Positions 48,219-58,700 of a stretch of 64,000 bases of DNA are shown here, one piece after another. Source of the stretch: Rhodanobacter sp. Lineage in GTDB: Bacteria > Pseudomonadota > Gammaproteobacteria > Xanthomonadales > Rhodanobacteraceae. The stretch is from the NCBI GenBank assembly GCA_004322005.1, contig SCRF01000044.1, forward strand, positions 1 through 64,000, written 5' to 3'. Position numbers and translations under genes: made by a program. The number at the start of each line of letters is the position of its first letter. Positions within the stretch are counted from its first letter, which is position 1. The notes under the pieces were generated by a model that had not been told where the DNA came from, ran no database searches, and saw only the letters and a program-made list of their open reading frames with translations.

Positions 48219-49925
48219 TCAATGCCAGCCTGACGTGATCGGATAACGCCGCTCGCGCCCGAACGCCCTGGTGGTCACGCGCGGCCCCGGCGCCGACTGT
48301 CGCCGCTTGAACTCGTTCTGCAGTACCAGCCGCACCACCCGGCGCACGGTGTCGACAGGAAAACCCTGTGCCGTGATCTCCGCCTGCGATTGCTCGGCCT
48401 CGATGAAACGGGCAAGGATGGCATCCAGCTGGTCATACGCCGGCAGCGAATCCTGGTCGATCTGGTTGTCGCGCAATTCGGCCGATGGCGCCCGCTCGAT
48501 CACTTCCGGCGGGATGGTCCAGGAGCCGGGACCGGGGACCGGGGACCGGGGACCGGCAAGGCTGTCGGTATCGGTGAGGCATCGCGCTTGCGCTCCGGTC
48601 CCCGGTCCCCGGTCCCCGGTCCCATTGCGCCACCGCGCCAGCTGGTACACCACAGTCTTGTAGACATCCTTCAACGGCGCATAGGCACCGCACATGTCGC
48701 CGTACAGGGTGGCGTAGCCGACGGCCATCTCGCTCTTGTTGCCGGTGGACAGCAGCAGACGACCATGCTTGTTGCTGAGCGCCATCAGCATCACGCCGCG
48801 CGTGCGCGACTGCAGGTTTTCCTCGGTGGTGTCGGCCGCCTTGCCGGCAAACGCCGGGGCCAGCGCCGACAGGAACGACGCGCAGGTCCGCTCGATGTCG
48901 ATGACGTGGTAAGCCACGCCGAGCCGCTCGGCCTGCGCGCGCGCGCCGTCCAGTGACAGCTGCGAGGTATAGCGGGTGGGCATCATCACCGCGGTGACCC
49001 GATCCGCTCCCAGTGCATCGACCGCCAGCGCCAGCGTCAGCGCCGAGTCGATGCCGCCGGACAGGCCCAGCAGCACGCCGGGAAAACCGTTCTTGTCGAT
49101 GTAGTCGCGGATGCCGCGCACCAGTGCGGCGTACAACGTCGCCGCAGGCGAGGCATCGGCGGCCACCGGCCAGTTCTGGGCATGCAGGGTGTGCGTGGCC
49201 GGATCGAACTCGGCCCACAGCAGCGCGTCGACGAAGGCCGGCGCCCGTGCCGCGATCGAGCCGTCGCCATTGACCAGCATCGACGCGCCGTCGTAGACCA
49301 GTTCGTCCTGGCCGCCGACCAGGTTGAGATAGGCGATCGCGCAACCGGTTTCGCGCGCCCGCGCCACCAATACCGCTTCGCGCCTGGCCTGTTTGGCGTC
49401 GTCCCAGGGCGAGGCATTGATCACCACGATCAGCTCGGCGCCGGCCGCCGCCGCCTGTGCCGCCGGCTCCGGCTGCCACACGTCCTCGCAGATCAGCAAA
49501 CCGACCTGTACACCGTCGATCGTCGCCGTGACCGTGCCGCGGCCGGACTGAAAGTAGCGCTTGTCGTCGAATACGCCGTAGTTCGGCAACGCCTGCTTGT
49601 GTGCCGTGACCTCGACCCGCCCCGCGCGCAGCAGGCTGGCGGCGTTGTACACCGCCCCCTCGCCGTGCGGATGGCCGATCAGCGCGGCGATGCCGCTGGT
49701 GCTGCTCGCCAGCGCGGCCAGTTCGCTGTCGCAGGCGGCCAGAAAACTCGGCCGCAACAGCAGATCCTCCGGCGGGTAGCCGCTCAGGGTCAGCTCTGGA
49801 AACAGCACCAGTCCGGCGCCGCCGGCGCGTGCCTGCGCGATCAGGTCGCCTGCCTTCGCGGCATTCGCCGCCACCGCGCCGACCGCAAAATCGAACTGGG
49901 CCAGCGCCAGACGCAGCTTTGCCAT
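48219..49925 (-). CDS. nadE: Glutamine-dependent NAD+ synthetase with in-frame palindromic insertion
   Basis: Two-domain NAD synthetase, 568 residues. The N-terminal nitrilase-like amidase (about 1-260) has Glu (LVLFPELTLSGYPPEDL), Lys (VTAHKQALPNYGVFDDKRYF) and catalytic Cys (VGLLICEDVW). The C-terminal ATP-PPase domain has GVLLGLSGGIDSALTLALAV and STGNKSEMAVGYATLYGDMC. Between LARWRN (434) and IPPEVIERAPSAELR (from about 475) where homologues have a short loop, about 40 residues read GTGDRGPGTGAQARCL... encoded by a 7-mer palindrome. The reading frame is intact, and both flanks are conserved, so the enzyme may tolerate it as a surface loop. Confidence 0.95.
   Translation of the reverse strand: MAKLRLALAQFDFAVGAVAANAAKAGDLIAQARAGGAGLVLFPELTLSGYPPEDLLLRPSFLAACDSELAALASSTSGIAALIGHPHGEGAVYNAASLLRAGRVEVTAHKQALPNYGVFDDKRYFQSGRGTVTATIDGVQVGLLICEDVWQPEPAAQAAAAGAELIVVINASPWDDAKQARREAVLVARARETGCAIAYLNLVGGQDELVYDGASMLVNGDGSIAARAPAFVDALLWAEFDPATHTLHAQNWPVAADASPAATLYAALVRGIRDYIDKNGFPGVLLGLSGGIDSALTLALAVDALGADRVTAVMMPTRYTSQLSLDGARAQAERLGVAYHVIDIERTCASFLSALAPAFAGKAADTTEENLQSRTRGVMLMALSNKHGRLLLSTGNKSEMAVGYATLYGDMCGAYAPLKDVYKTVVYQLARWRNGTGDRGPGTGAQARCLTDTDSLAGPRSPVPGPGSWTIPPEVIERAPSAELRDNQIDQDSLPAYDQLDAILARFIEAEQSQAEITAQGFPVDTVRRVVRLVLQNEFKRRQSAPGPRVTTRAFGRERRYPITSGWH
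48528..48623. repeat. 7-mer palindrome (GGGACCG)x4 inside nadE
   Basis: Four perfect GGGACCG copies (48528-48555), a 40-base centre and four perfect CGGTCCC copies (48596-48623): a 28-base inverted repeat. Total length of 96 bases equals 32 codons, which keeps nadE in frame. Confidence 0.95.
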
Positions 49926-49948
49926 GAACCTGTTGCTCCATAAATGAC

Positions 49949-49977
49949 GAAGGCCGCGACGGGTGGTCGCGGCCTTC
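49949..49977 (-). terminator. Hairpin after sucCD / before nadE
   Basis: 12-base stem GAAGGCCGCGAC/GTCGCGGCCTTC with a five-base loop. On the minus strand it is followed by GTCATTTAT, so it could end the sucCD transcript; on the plus strand CGCATTTT follows. It lies 24 bases upstream of nadE. Confidence 0.6.
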
Positions 49978-50045
49978 GCATTTTAGCGCTCTGTGCGCGA
50001 CTTGCTTCGGACTGGCGACGTCCTCTCGCCGCGCCCCGTTCTGGT

Positions 50046-50159
50046 GTAGGAGCGCACCTTGTGCGCGAATGCTCTTGCTTCACACGCCTCAAGAGCATTC
50101 GCGCACAGGGTGCGCTCCTACATCACCAGAAGCATTCGCGCACTTCGGTGCGCTCCTAC
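50046..50159. repeat. GTAG-type REP cluster (three units), subtype A
   Basis: An inverted pair (50046-50121) plus a third single unit (50129-50159) ending CGCTCCTAC. The third unit's CTAC supplies the sucD stop codon (TAG on the minus strand). Confidence 0.9.
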
Positions 50160-51025
50160 ATCAGCTTGGCGAGCGTCTTGCCCAGGTCGGCCGGCGACTT
50201 CACCGTGGTGACGCCGGCCTTCTCCAGCGCGGCGAACTTCGCCGCGGCGGTGCCCTTGCCCCCGGAGATGATCGCGCCGGCATGTCCCATCCGCTTGCCG
50301 GCCGGGGCCGAAGCGCCGGCGATGAACGACACCACCGGCTTGGTCACGTACTCGCCGATGAACTCGGCGGCGTCTTCCTCGGCGCTGCCGCCGATCTCGC
50401 CGACCATGATGATGCCCTCCGTCTGCGGATCGTCCTGAAACAGCTTGAGGCAATCGATGAAGCTCAGCCCGTTGATCGGATCGCCGCCGATGCCGATGAC
50501 CGTGCTCTGGCCCAGGCCCTCGTTGGTGGTCTGGAACACGGCTTCATAGGTCAGCGTGCCCGAACGCGACACGATGGCGACCCTGCCCGGCATGTGGATG
50601 TGGCCCGGCATGATGCCGATCTTGCACTCGCCCGGGGTGATGATGCCGGGGCAGTTCGGCCCGATCAGCACGGTTTCCGGATGCTGCTGCAGCACGTTCT
50701 TCACGCGCAGCATGTCGAGCACCGGAATGCCCTCGGTGATCGCCACGATCACGCGGATGCCGGCGTCGATCGCTTCCAGAATGGAATCGGCCGCGAACGG
50801 CGGCGGCACGAAGATCACCGACGCGTCGGCACCGGTCTCGAAGACCGCTTCGGACACGCTGTTGAAGACCGGCAGGCCGATGTGCTCGCTGCCGCCCTTG
50901 CCCGGCGTGACGCCGCCCACCACCTGGGTGCCGTAGTCGATCGCCTGTTCGGCGTGGAAGGTACCCTGCTGGCCGGTGAAGCCCTGCACGATCAGCTTGG
51001 TGTTCTTGTTGACCAAAACGCTCAT
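50156..51025 (-). CDS. sucD: Succinyl-CoA synthetase alpha subunit
   Basis: 289 residues. Rossmann CoA-binding domain ([20 protein letters not shown]), active-site phosphohistidine loop with [20 protein letters not shown] (His near 246) and [20 protein letters not shown]. Ends ...LGKTLAKLM, with the stop codon TAG contributed by the adjacent REP unit. Second gene of sucCD, but 107 bases away from sucC because a REP pair lies between. Confidence 0.97.
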   Translation of the reverse strand: MSVLVNKNTKLIVQGFTGQQGTFHAEQAIDYGTQVVGGVTPGKGGSEHIGLPVFNSVSEAVFETGADASVIFVPPPFAADSILEAIDAGIRVIVAITEGIPVLDMLRVKNVLQQHPETVLIGPNCPGIITPGECKIGIMPGHIHMPGRVAIVSRSGTLTYEAVFQTTNEGLGQSTVIGIGGDPINGLSFIDCLKLFQDDPQTEGIIMVGEIGGSAEEDAAEFIGEYVTKPVVSFIAGASAPAGKRMGHAGAIISGGKGTAAAKFAALEKAGVTTVKSPADLGKTLAKLM

Positions 51026-51045
51026 GAGTTATGTCCTGTGCTCGT

Positions 51046-51125
51046 GTAGGAGCCCGCTTGCGGGCGATGCTCTTGGCTCTGATGCCACATCAAGGCAGAG
51101 GCATCGCCCGCGAGCGGGCTCCTAC
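51046..51125. repeat. GTAG-type REP pair, subtype C, between sucC and sucD
   Basis: Ends GTAGGAGCCCGCTTGCGGGC and near-complement with GCCCGCGAGCGGGC; GATGCT inner edges shared with the other subtypes. Fills the sucC-sucD gap within one operon. Confidence 0.88.
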
Positions 51126-51132
51126 CGGATGA

Positions 51133-52293
<1,161 letters not shown>

Positions 52294-52708
52294 TCGATAC
52301 CTCGAGCGAACGGAAAAAACGTGGCGACCGCACGCGTAAAATCACTAGCGCAGGCCAGGAAGGTCGGACGGCGGAGTAACGCGCTGCCGGCATGCAGTAC
52401 GCGGCCGCCGGAACCGGCGAAACCGCGCAATACGGCCAGCCATTTTCGCGGAAGCGGGCCACGATGAAAAGGGCGGCGTATTTTCCTGCCCTGCAGCCCG
52501 GCCCGGCATGCCCGGATAGTCAACCGGAGCGGGTGCCGGCCAAACCACACGCCAGGTCCCGGCATGCCTGGCGCCACGGTGTCCACGAAGCAGGGAAACC
52601 CGGCAACCGCCACCGCTCCAGCGAATCGCTGCCGACCGGCAGCCTTCCACAGCTGCCCTGGTATACGGTGGATCAGCCCGATCTATACTCATCCGGAACC
52701 GTCATCGG
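52294..52708. other. Intergenic region between sucC and pilS
   Basis: 415 bases without a supported gene. ATCTATACTC (TATACT at 52684-52689) lies 25 bases before the pilS ATG and matches the -10 seen at mrcA; no clear -35. The sucC promoter should lie here too, not resolved by eye. Confidence 0.45.
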
Positions 52709-54364
52709 ATGACCCGCGAAGTGTCAAGCACCGCATCACTGTCCAGCTCGGCAACCGGCGCCGCGACGATCCGTCACGAGCTGTCGTTCCTCAACGTGTT
52801 CCGTCTGGTGCAGGCGCTGGTGTATGTCGGCCTCGCCTACAGTCCCGGCTGGCTGGGCTGGCCCGAGCTGGGGGCGGCGGATTTTGCCCACAGCGTGACC
52901 GGACTGTACCTGCTGTTTGCGCTGGTCTCGCTGCTGTTCAATCGCCGCAGCATGCCGTACGCCAACATGGCGGTCTCGGTCGCCCTGGTGGTGGACATCG
53001 CCGCCGCCGTGCTCACGATTTCCGCCATGCACGATGCACGCATCGGCATCGCGATGATGCTGGCGGTGAACCTCAGCGCCGGTGCGTTGATCCTGCCCTT
53101 GCGGCTGTCCAGTTTCTTTGCCGCACTGGCCACGCTGGGCATGCTCGGACATCTTTTTGTGGGTACCCAGTGGGGCAACAATCCCGGCGATCGCGATCTG
53201 CTGGAAGCCGCCCTGTTCGGTCTGGCGTATTTCGCCAGCACCACCTTGTGCCATGTGCTGGGCCGGCAGTTGCGCGCCACCGAGGCGCTGGCCGAGCAGC
53301 GCAGCACCGACCTGGCCAACCTGGCGCAGGTCAACGAGCTGATCATCCGCCGCATGAAGACCGGCGTGCTGCTGGTCGACGACGCCAACCGCATCCACCA
53401 GATCAACGAATCGGCCTGGATGCTGCTGGGCAACCCGGGCGCCAACCAGCGCGATCTCGGGCAACTGGCGCCGGAGCTGTCGCGCCGGCTTTATCACTGG
53501 ATGACCTCCGGCAAGCTGGACGAAACCGCCACCCAGCTCGCCGACGGCGTGCCCGAAGTGGTGCCGCGCTTCAGCCGCCTGGCGCCCAACGACGACTCGC
53601 ATGTGCTGATCTTCCTGGACGACACCTCGCTGCTGTCGCGCCGAGCCGAGGAACTCACGCTGACCTCGCTGGGCCGCCTGTCCGCCTCGATCGCCCACGA
53701 GATCCGCAATCCACTGGCGGCGATCCGCTATTCGGCACAGCTGCTGGCCGAGTCCCAAAGCATGGACAGTACCGACCAGCGCATGGTCGAGATCATCAAC
53801 AATCACTGCATCCGGCTCAACGAGATCATCGAGAACATCCTGCAGCTGTCGCGACGCGAACGCTCACGGCCCGAGACCCTGGACCTGGGTCACTGGGCGC
53901 AGGATTTCGTCGAGGAATACAGCCAGGGCAATGATCTGGGCGCCGATTCGCTGCGGGTCATCGCCAGCGGCAGCGAACCGGTCGTGGCGATGGCCGACCC
54001 GCAGCAACTGCAGCAAGTGGTGTGGAACCTGGTGCAGAATGCGCTGCGCTACGGCCGCATGCCGGGCGAGCCGGCACGGGTCATGGTGGTGGCCCGGCAG
54101 GGCGAACATGGCGTGCCGATCCTGGAAGTGATCGATCGCGGCCCCGGCATCGCGCCCAAGGTCGCCGCGCAGATCTTCGAACCGTTCTACACCACGCACG
54201 AATACGGCACCGGGCTGGGCCTCTACCTGGCGCGGCAGATGAGCGAAGCGAACCAGGCGGCACTCGATTATGTCCGTGTCGCCGGCGGCGGCAGCTGCTT
54301 CCGCCTGATCCTGACGCCGGCCCACAAGGGCAAGTCCACCGGCGAGGAAGTGTCGGCGGTCTAG
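52709..54364 (+). CDS. pilS: Sensor histidine kinase PilS (orphan)
   Basis: 551 residues. Six membrane helices in the N-terminal part (about 30-195: LVQALVYVGLAYSPGWLGWP, VTGLYLLFALVSLLF, SVALVVDIAAAVLTISAM and others), a cytoplasmic PAS domain (about 215-310), HisKA with His330 in LSASIAHEIRNPLAAIRYSA, and an HATPase domain (VVWNLVQNALRYGR; EVIDRGPGIAPKVAAQIFEP; YGTGLGLYLARQM). This is the PilS type controlling pilA transcription through PilR and sigma-54. In xanthomonads it adjoins sucCD and pilR; here sucCD is present but pilR is not, replaced by a LacI gene on the other strand. Confidence 0.92.
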   Translation: MTREVSSTASLSSSATGAATIRHELSFLNVFRLVQALVYVGLAYSPGWLGWPELGAADFAHSVTGLYLLFALVSLLFNRRSMPYANMAVSVALVVDIAAAVLTISAMHDARIGIAMMLAVNLSAGALILPLRLSSFFAALATLGMLGHLFVGTQWGNNPGDRDLLEAALFGLAYFASTTLCHVLGRQLRATEALAEQRSTDLANLAQVNELIIRRMKTGVLLVDDANRIHQINESAWMLLGNPGANQRDLGQLAPELSRRLYHWMTSGKLDETATQLADGVPEVVPRFSRLAPNDDSHVLIFLDDTSLLSRRAEELTLTSLGRLSASIAHEIRNPLAAIRYSAQLLAESQSMDSTDQRMVEIINNHCIRLNEIIENILQLSRRERSRPETLDLGHWAQDFVEEYSQGNDLGADSLRVIASGSEPVVAMADPQQLQQVVWNLVQNALRYGRMPGEPARVMVVARQGEHGVPILEVIDRGPGIAPKVAAQIFEPFYTTHEYGTGLGLYLARQMSEANQAALDYVRVAGGGSCFRLILTPAHKGKSTGEEVSAV

Positions 54365-54377
54365 CAGCCTGTCGGGC
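54362..54377 (+). repeat. Partial CAGCCTGTCGGGC repeat at the pilS stop
   Basis: TAGCAGCCTGTCGGGC is identical to the first 16 bases of the copy at 16444; its TAG is the pilS stop codon. Marks the junction with the sugar locus. Confidence 0.6.
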
Positions 54378-54383
54378 CGCTCA

Positions 54384-55400
54384 TCAGGTCGAACGCACGA
54401 TCAGCGTGACCGGCAAGGTTTCCGACTTCACCGGTTGCCCGTGGATCAACGCCAGCACCTTGCGTGCCAGTTGAGTGCCGCCTTCCTGCCAATCCTGACG
54501 TACCGAGCTCAGTGGCGGGATGAAGCTTGCCCCCAGCGGCATGTCGTCGTAGCCGACCACCGAAACATCGCCGGGGACGGAACGACCGAGCTCCAGCGTG
54601 GCGCGGATCGCGCCCATCGCCAGCAAATCGCTGCAGGCGAAAATGGCGTCGAAGTCGACCTTGCGTGCATGCAGCGAGTGCACCGCATCCATGCCCGAGT
54701 CCGGCGTGAATTCGTCCCGGCGCATCAGCAAGGGCTTGATGCCGTGCCGGGCCAGCGCATCGACGAAACCGTTCAGTCGCGCGAAGATTTCGGGATGGCT
54801 GGGATTGCCGATGAATACCGGGCGACGACGCCCCAGCGCGACGAAATGATCGGCCACCACGGCACCGCCCAGCCGGTTGTCGCTGCCGACCACCACATGC
54901 GAGTCGCCTGCCGTACCGGCACCCCACACCACCATCGGCAGACCCAGCTTGTCGAACCGCCGCACCGCGTCCTGATGCACGCCCTGACCAAGCAGGATCA
55001 GGCCATCGGCGCCCTGCACCGCGGCGGCGCTGGCACCTTGTCGCGTGGTCAGCAGCACGCTGTAGCCCGCCGCCGTCAGTTCCTGCGAAATGCCGCCGAG
55101 CAGCACCAGCGGATAGGGATCGAACATGGTGCGGTCGGTGGATGGCTTCATTTCCACGATCACCGCCACCGTGTGGCTGCGGCGCAGGCGCAGGTTGCGC
55201 GCGTTCACATTGAGCTTGTAGCCATGCTCGAGGGCAAGCGCCTGGATGCGTTCGCGGGTGGTGACGTTGACCAGCGGACTATCGCTGAGTGCTCTTGAAA
55301 CGGTGATTTTGGAAATTCCGGCCAGATCCGCCAGATCGGCCATGGTCAGGCTCGACTGGCGGGCATCGTCGGCGGCAGGTTTTCTGCTTTTGCGGCTCAA
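54384..55400 (-). CDS. LacI-family transcriptional regulator
   Basis: About 338 residues. The helix-turn-helix is LTMADLADLAGISKITVSRA (preceded by a Lys/Arg-rich start) with the LacI hinge, followed by a periplasmic-binding-protein effector domain (VAVIVEMKPSTDR, GADGLILLGQGV, VSVVGYDDMPLGASFIPPLS). The first ATG in frame after 55400 would cut into the HTH, so I favour TTG at 55400 with GAGG seven bases upstream; an upstream ATG at 55490 is possible but encodes an untypical leader. Divergent from the GH65 gene and probably represses it and itself through the dyad at 55633. Confidence 0.85.
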   Translation of the reverse strand: MSRKSRKPAADDARQSSLTMADLADLAGISKITVSRALSDSPLVNVTTRERIQALALEHGYKLNVNARNLRLRRSHTVAVIVEMKPSTDRTMFDPYPLVLLGGISQELTAAGYSVLLTTRQGASAAAVQGADGLILLGQGVHQDAVRRFDKLGLPMVVWGAGTAGDSHVVVGSDNRLGGAVVADHFVALGRRRPVFIGNPSHPEIFARLNGFVDALARHGIKPLLMRRDEFTPDSGMDAVHSLHARKVDFDAIFACSDLLAMGAIRATLELGRSVPGDVSVVGYDDMPLGASFIPPLSSVRQDWQEGGTQLARKVLALIHGQPVKSETLPVTLIVRST

Positions 55401-55632
55401 GACCGACCTCGGTTGCGGATACTGACGACGGGGGATGGCATCAATCTCGTGAGAGTACAGGTGACACCGCACAAAAAAAAATCCGAGCACTGGCTGACCG
55501 GCATGATTTTTTTGCGCACCTGCAGCAACACAGAGCTTTTTTTCAAGTCATGCGTGCCGACTCGCGGCGCCTGAGCAAATGGCGCCAGCGGGATCCCGCT
55601 GGCGTGCCCGGCGCCAGCGGCAACGATGCACC

Positions 55633-55676
55633 GCAGCAAATGATACCGATGTCTTGTTATCGGTATCATTTGCTGC
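55633..55676. promoter_or_regulatory. 18-base perfect inverted repeat, candidate LacI-type operator pair
   Basis: GCAGCAAATGATACCGAT and its exact complement flank eight bases. The inner TGATACCGAT / ATCGGTATCA halves look like half-sites of LacI-family operators. Located between the divergent regulator and GH65 genes, 84 bases before the GH65 start. It could also form a leader hairpin. Confidence 0.65.
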
Positions 55677-55759
55677 GATGCTTGCGCCCCAGTCCGCTGC
55701 CGGGTGCCGCAAATCGCAGCAGACACGGCACGTCGAAAGAGTCTGAGGGAGGGAGTCGA

Positions 55760-58700
55760 GTGGTCAATCCAGAGGCACTGCTGCCCGTTGCGGCAGCTGT
55801 GAACGCTCCCGTGGAAACGGATATCGACCCGTGGCGACTGGTTCGCCGCGGACACGATCCCGCCGGTTTCGCCCAGGACGAAAGCCTGTTCGCCCTGGCC
55901 AACGGCAGCCTGGGGGTACGCGGCAATCTGGAAGAAGACCCCAGCACCAGTCAGGGCGCTTTCCTGTCCGGTGTGTGGGAGCGCTCGCCGATCGACTACC
56001 ACGAACGTTTTCCGGGCCTGGCGCACCATACCGACACACGCGTCCCGGTCGCCGATGCCGCCCGCATCCAGTTGCGCCTGGGCGACACGCCGGTTCAATT
56101 GAGCCAGGGCGAATGGCAGGCGTTCGAACGCGTGCTGGACCTGCGCAACGGCTGTTACCGACACAGCCTGCGCTGGCGTTCGCCCGGCGGTACCACGCTT
56201 CAGATCGAGGCCGAACGCATCGTGGCGCTGGACGAACCCGGCCTGCTGGCGATCCGTTACCGGGTGCGCTCGATCGACTATTCCGGTCCGATAACTCTGA
56301 CGTCGGCGATCGACACGGCACGCGGAGCCGCCGAACAAGGCAGCGACCCGCGCATCGGCGCACATCTGCAGGGCGGCCTGCAGATGACCGACGCGCAGGC
56401 CGGGGAAACCCTCGCCTGGGTGGCGCAGCGGACCACACACAGTGCCATCCGGCTGGTCTGCGGGCAGCGGCATCGGCTGCTGGATTCCCGGCTGCATTTT
56501 CGCGATGCGCTGAACCTGCCCCACGGCGTGGTGCAGGTCTACGCCGGTATGCTGGCGCCGGGGGAAGATGTGGCCCTGGAAAAACACGTGGCCTACGCAT
56601 GGTCGTCGCCGAACGGCAGCGAATCCGATCACAGCCTGCGCGACACCGTCGAGAACACCCTGGAAGGCGCCGTGGCCGCCGGTTACCCGGCGCTGCTGGC
56701 CCGTCAGGCCCGCAGCCTCGAATGCTTCTGGCGCGAGGCCGACCTGGCCATCGATGCCAATCCGGCGATCGAACAGGCGCTGCGCTTCAACCTGTTCCAT
56801 CTGTTCCAGTCCAGCGGGCGCGACGGCAACGGCAGCACGGCGGCCAAGGGCCTGACCGGCGAGGGTTACGAAGGCCACTACTTCTGGGACGCCGAGGCCT
56901 TCATGCTGCCGGTGCTGGCATCGACGGCACCGGCGCTTGCGCGCAGCATGCTGATCTACCGCTATCGCACACTGGAGCGCGCCCGGCTGCATGCGCGCGA
57001 GATGGATCACCCGCGCGGCGCTCTGTACGCATGGCGCACGATCAGCGGCGACGAGTGCTCGGCCTATTTCCCCAGCGGCTCGGCGCAGTACCATATCAAC
57101 GCCGCGATCGCGTGGGCGATCCGGTTGTATGTCGATGCCAGCGGCGATGAGGCATTCCTGCTGGCGCAGGGCGCGGAGATGTTGTTCGAAACCGCGCGCA
57201 TATGGCTGCAGGTCGGCCACTTCAGCCCACGCCGGCAAGGTGCCTTCTGCATCCATGAGGTGACCGGGCCGGACGAATACTCCGCGCTGGTCGACAACAA
57301 CCATTACACCAATCGCATGGCCCAGCGGCATCTGCACGACGCCGCGGCCGTCGCCGAATGGATGGCCGCGACACACCCCGACGACTACGCCGTGCTGGCC
57401 GCACGCATCGACCTGCAAGCCGACGAGGCAGCCCAATGGCAACGCGCGGCAGAGGCGATGTACCTGCCGGTGGACGCGGCACTGGATATCTTTCCGCAGG
57501 ACGACGGCTTCCTCGAAAAACCGCGCCTGCCGAAAAACATCGCGAACGCGCCAGGCAAGCAGCCGCTGCTGCTGCGCATGCATCCGCTGAGCATCTATCG
57601 CCACCAGGTGTGCAAGCAGGCGGACACGCTGCTTGCGCTGATGCTTGCCGGCGAGCGGGTCGATGTCGGTGCCAAACGCCGCAATTTCGACTACTACGAA
57701 GACGTCACCATCCACGACTCCACCCTGTCGGCGTCGACGTTCGCGGTGATCGCGGCGGAAGTGGGCTACGCGGACAAGGCCTTCGACTATTTTCTCGACA
57801 CCTTGCGGGTCGATCTCGACGACCTGCACGGCAACGCGGCACATGGCGTGCACATGGCTGCGATGGCCGGCAGCTGGCTGGCGCTGACCTGGGGTTTCGG
57901 CGGCCTGCGCGTGATCGATGGCCAGCCCGCGTTCGCACCGCGACTGCCGGGTGGATGGAAAAGCTATCGCTTCGGGCTGCGCTGGCGCGATGCCCATCTG
58001 CGGGTGGAAGTCGACGGCACCGGCGTGCAGTACACCCTGACTGACGGCGAGCGCATGACGTTTCTGCACACCGGCCTGCCGCAGCAGTTGCACGCGGGCG
58101 AATCGATGCGTCTGCAGCGCGCCGATGGCGGCGGTGCCAGGCATGCACTGCCGTACCCCTTCAAGGCGGTCATCTTCGACCTGGATGGCGTGATCGCCGA
58201 CACGGCGGTGGTCCATCACGCGGCATGGAAACAACTGGCCACCGAAATCGGCGTGCCCTTCGACGATGCCCTCGGCGAGCGCCTGAAGGGCGTGGATCGG
58301 CTCGCCTCGCTGGACATCGTGCTCGAAGGCGCGACGCAGCATTATTCGGCCGCCGAAAAACAGGCACTGGCGGCGCGCAAGAACGAGTACTACAAACAGC
58401 AGATCGAACACTTCGGGCCGCAGCATCTGTTGCCCGGCGCCCGCGCCGCGATCGAATCGGCGCGCCGTGTCGGACTCAAGATCGGGCTGGCATCGGCCAG
58501 CCGCAACGCACCGCGGCTGCTGCAGCGGCTGGGTATCGACGGACTGTTCGACCACGTGGTCGACGCCAACCTGATCAACCGATCCAAGCCGGACCCGGAG
58601 ATCTTTCTGGCGGCGGCCAATGCGCTCGGCGTGGCGCCGGGTGAGTGTCTCGGCGTGGAAGACGCCGCCGCTGGCATCGCCAGCATTCATGCCGCGGGGA

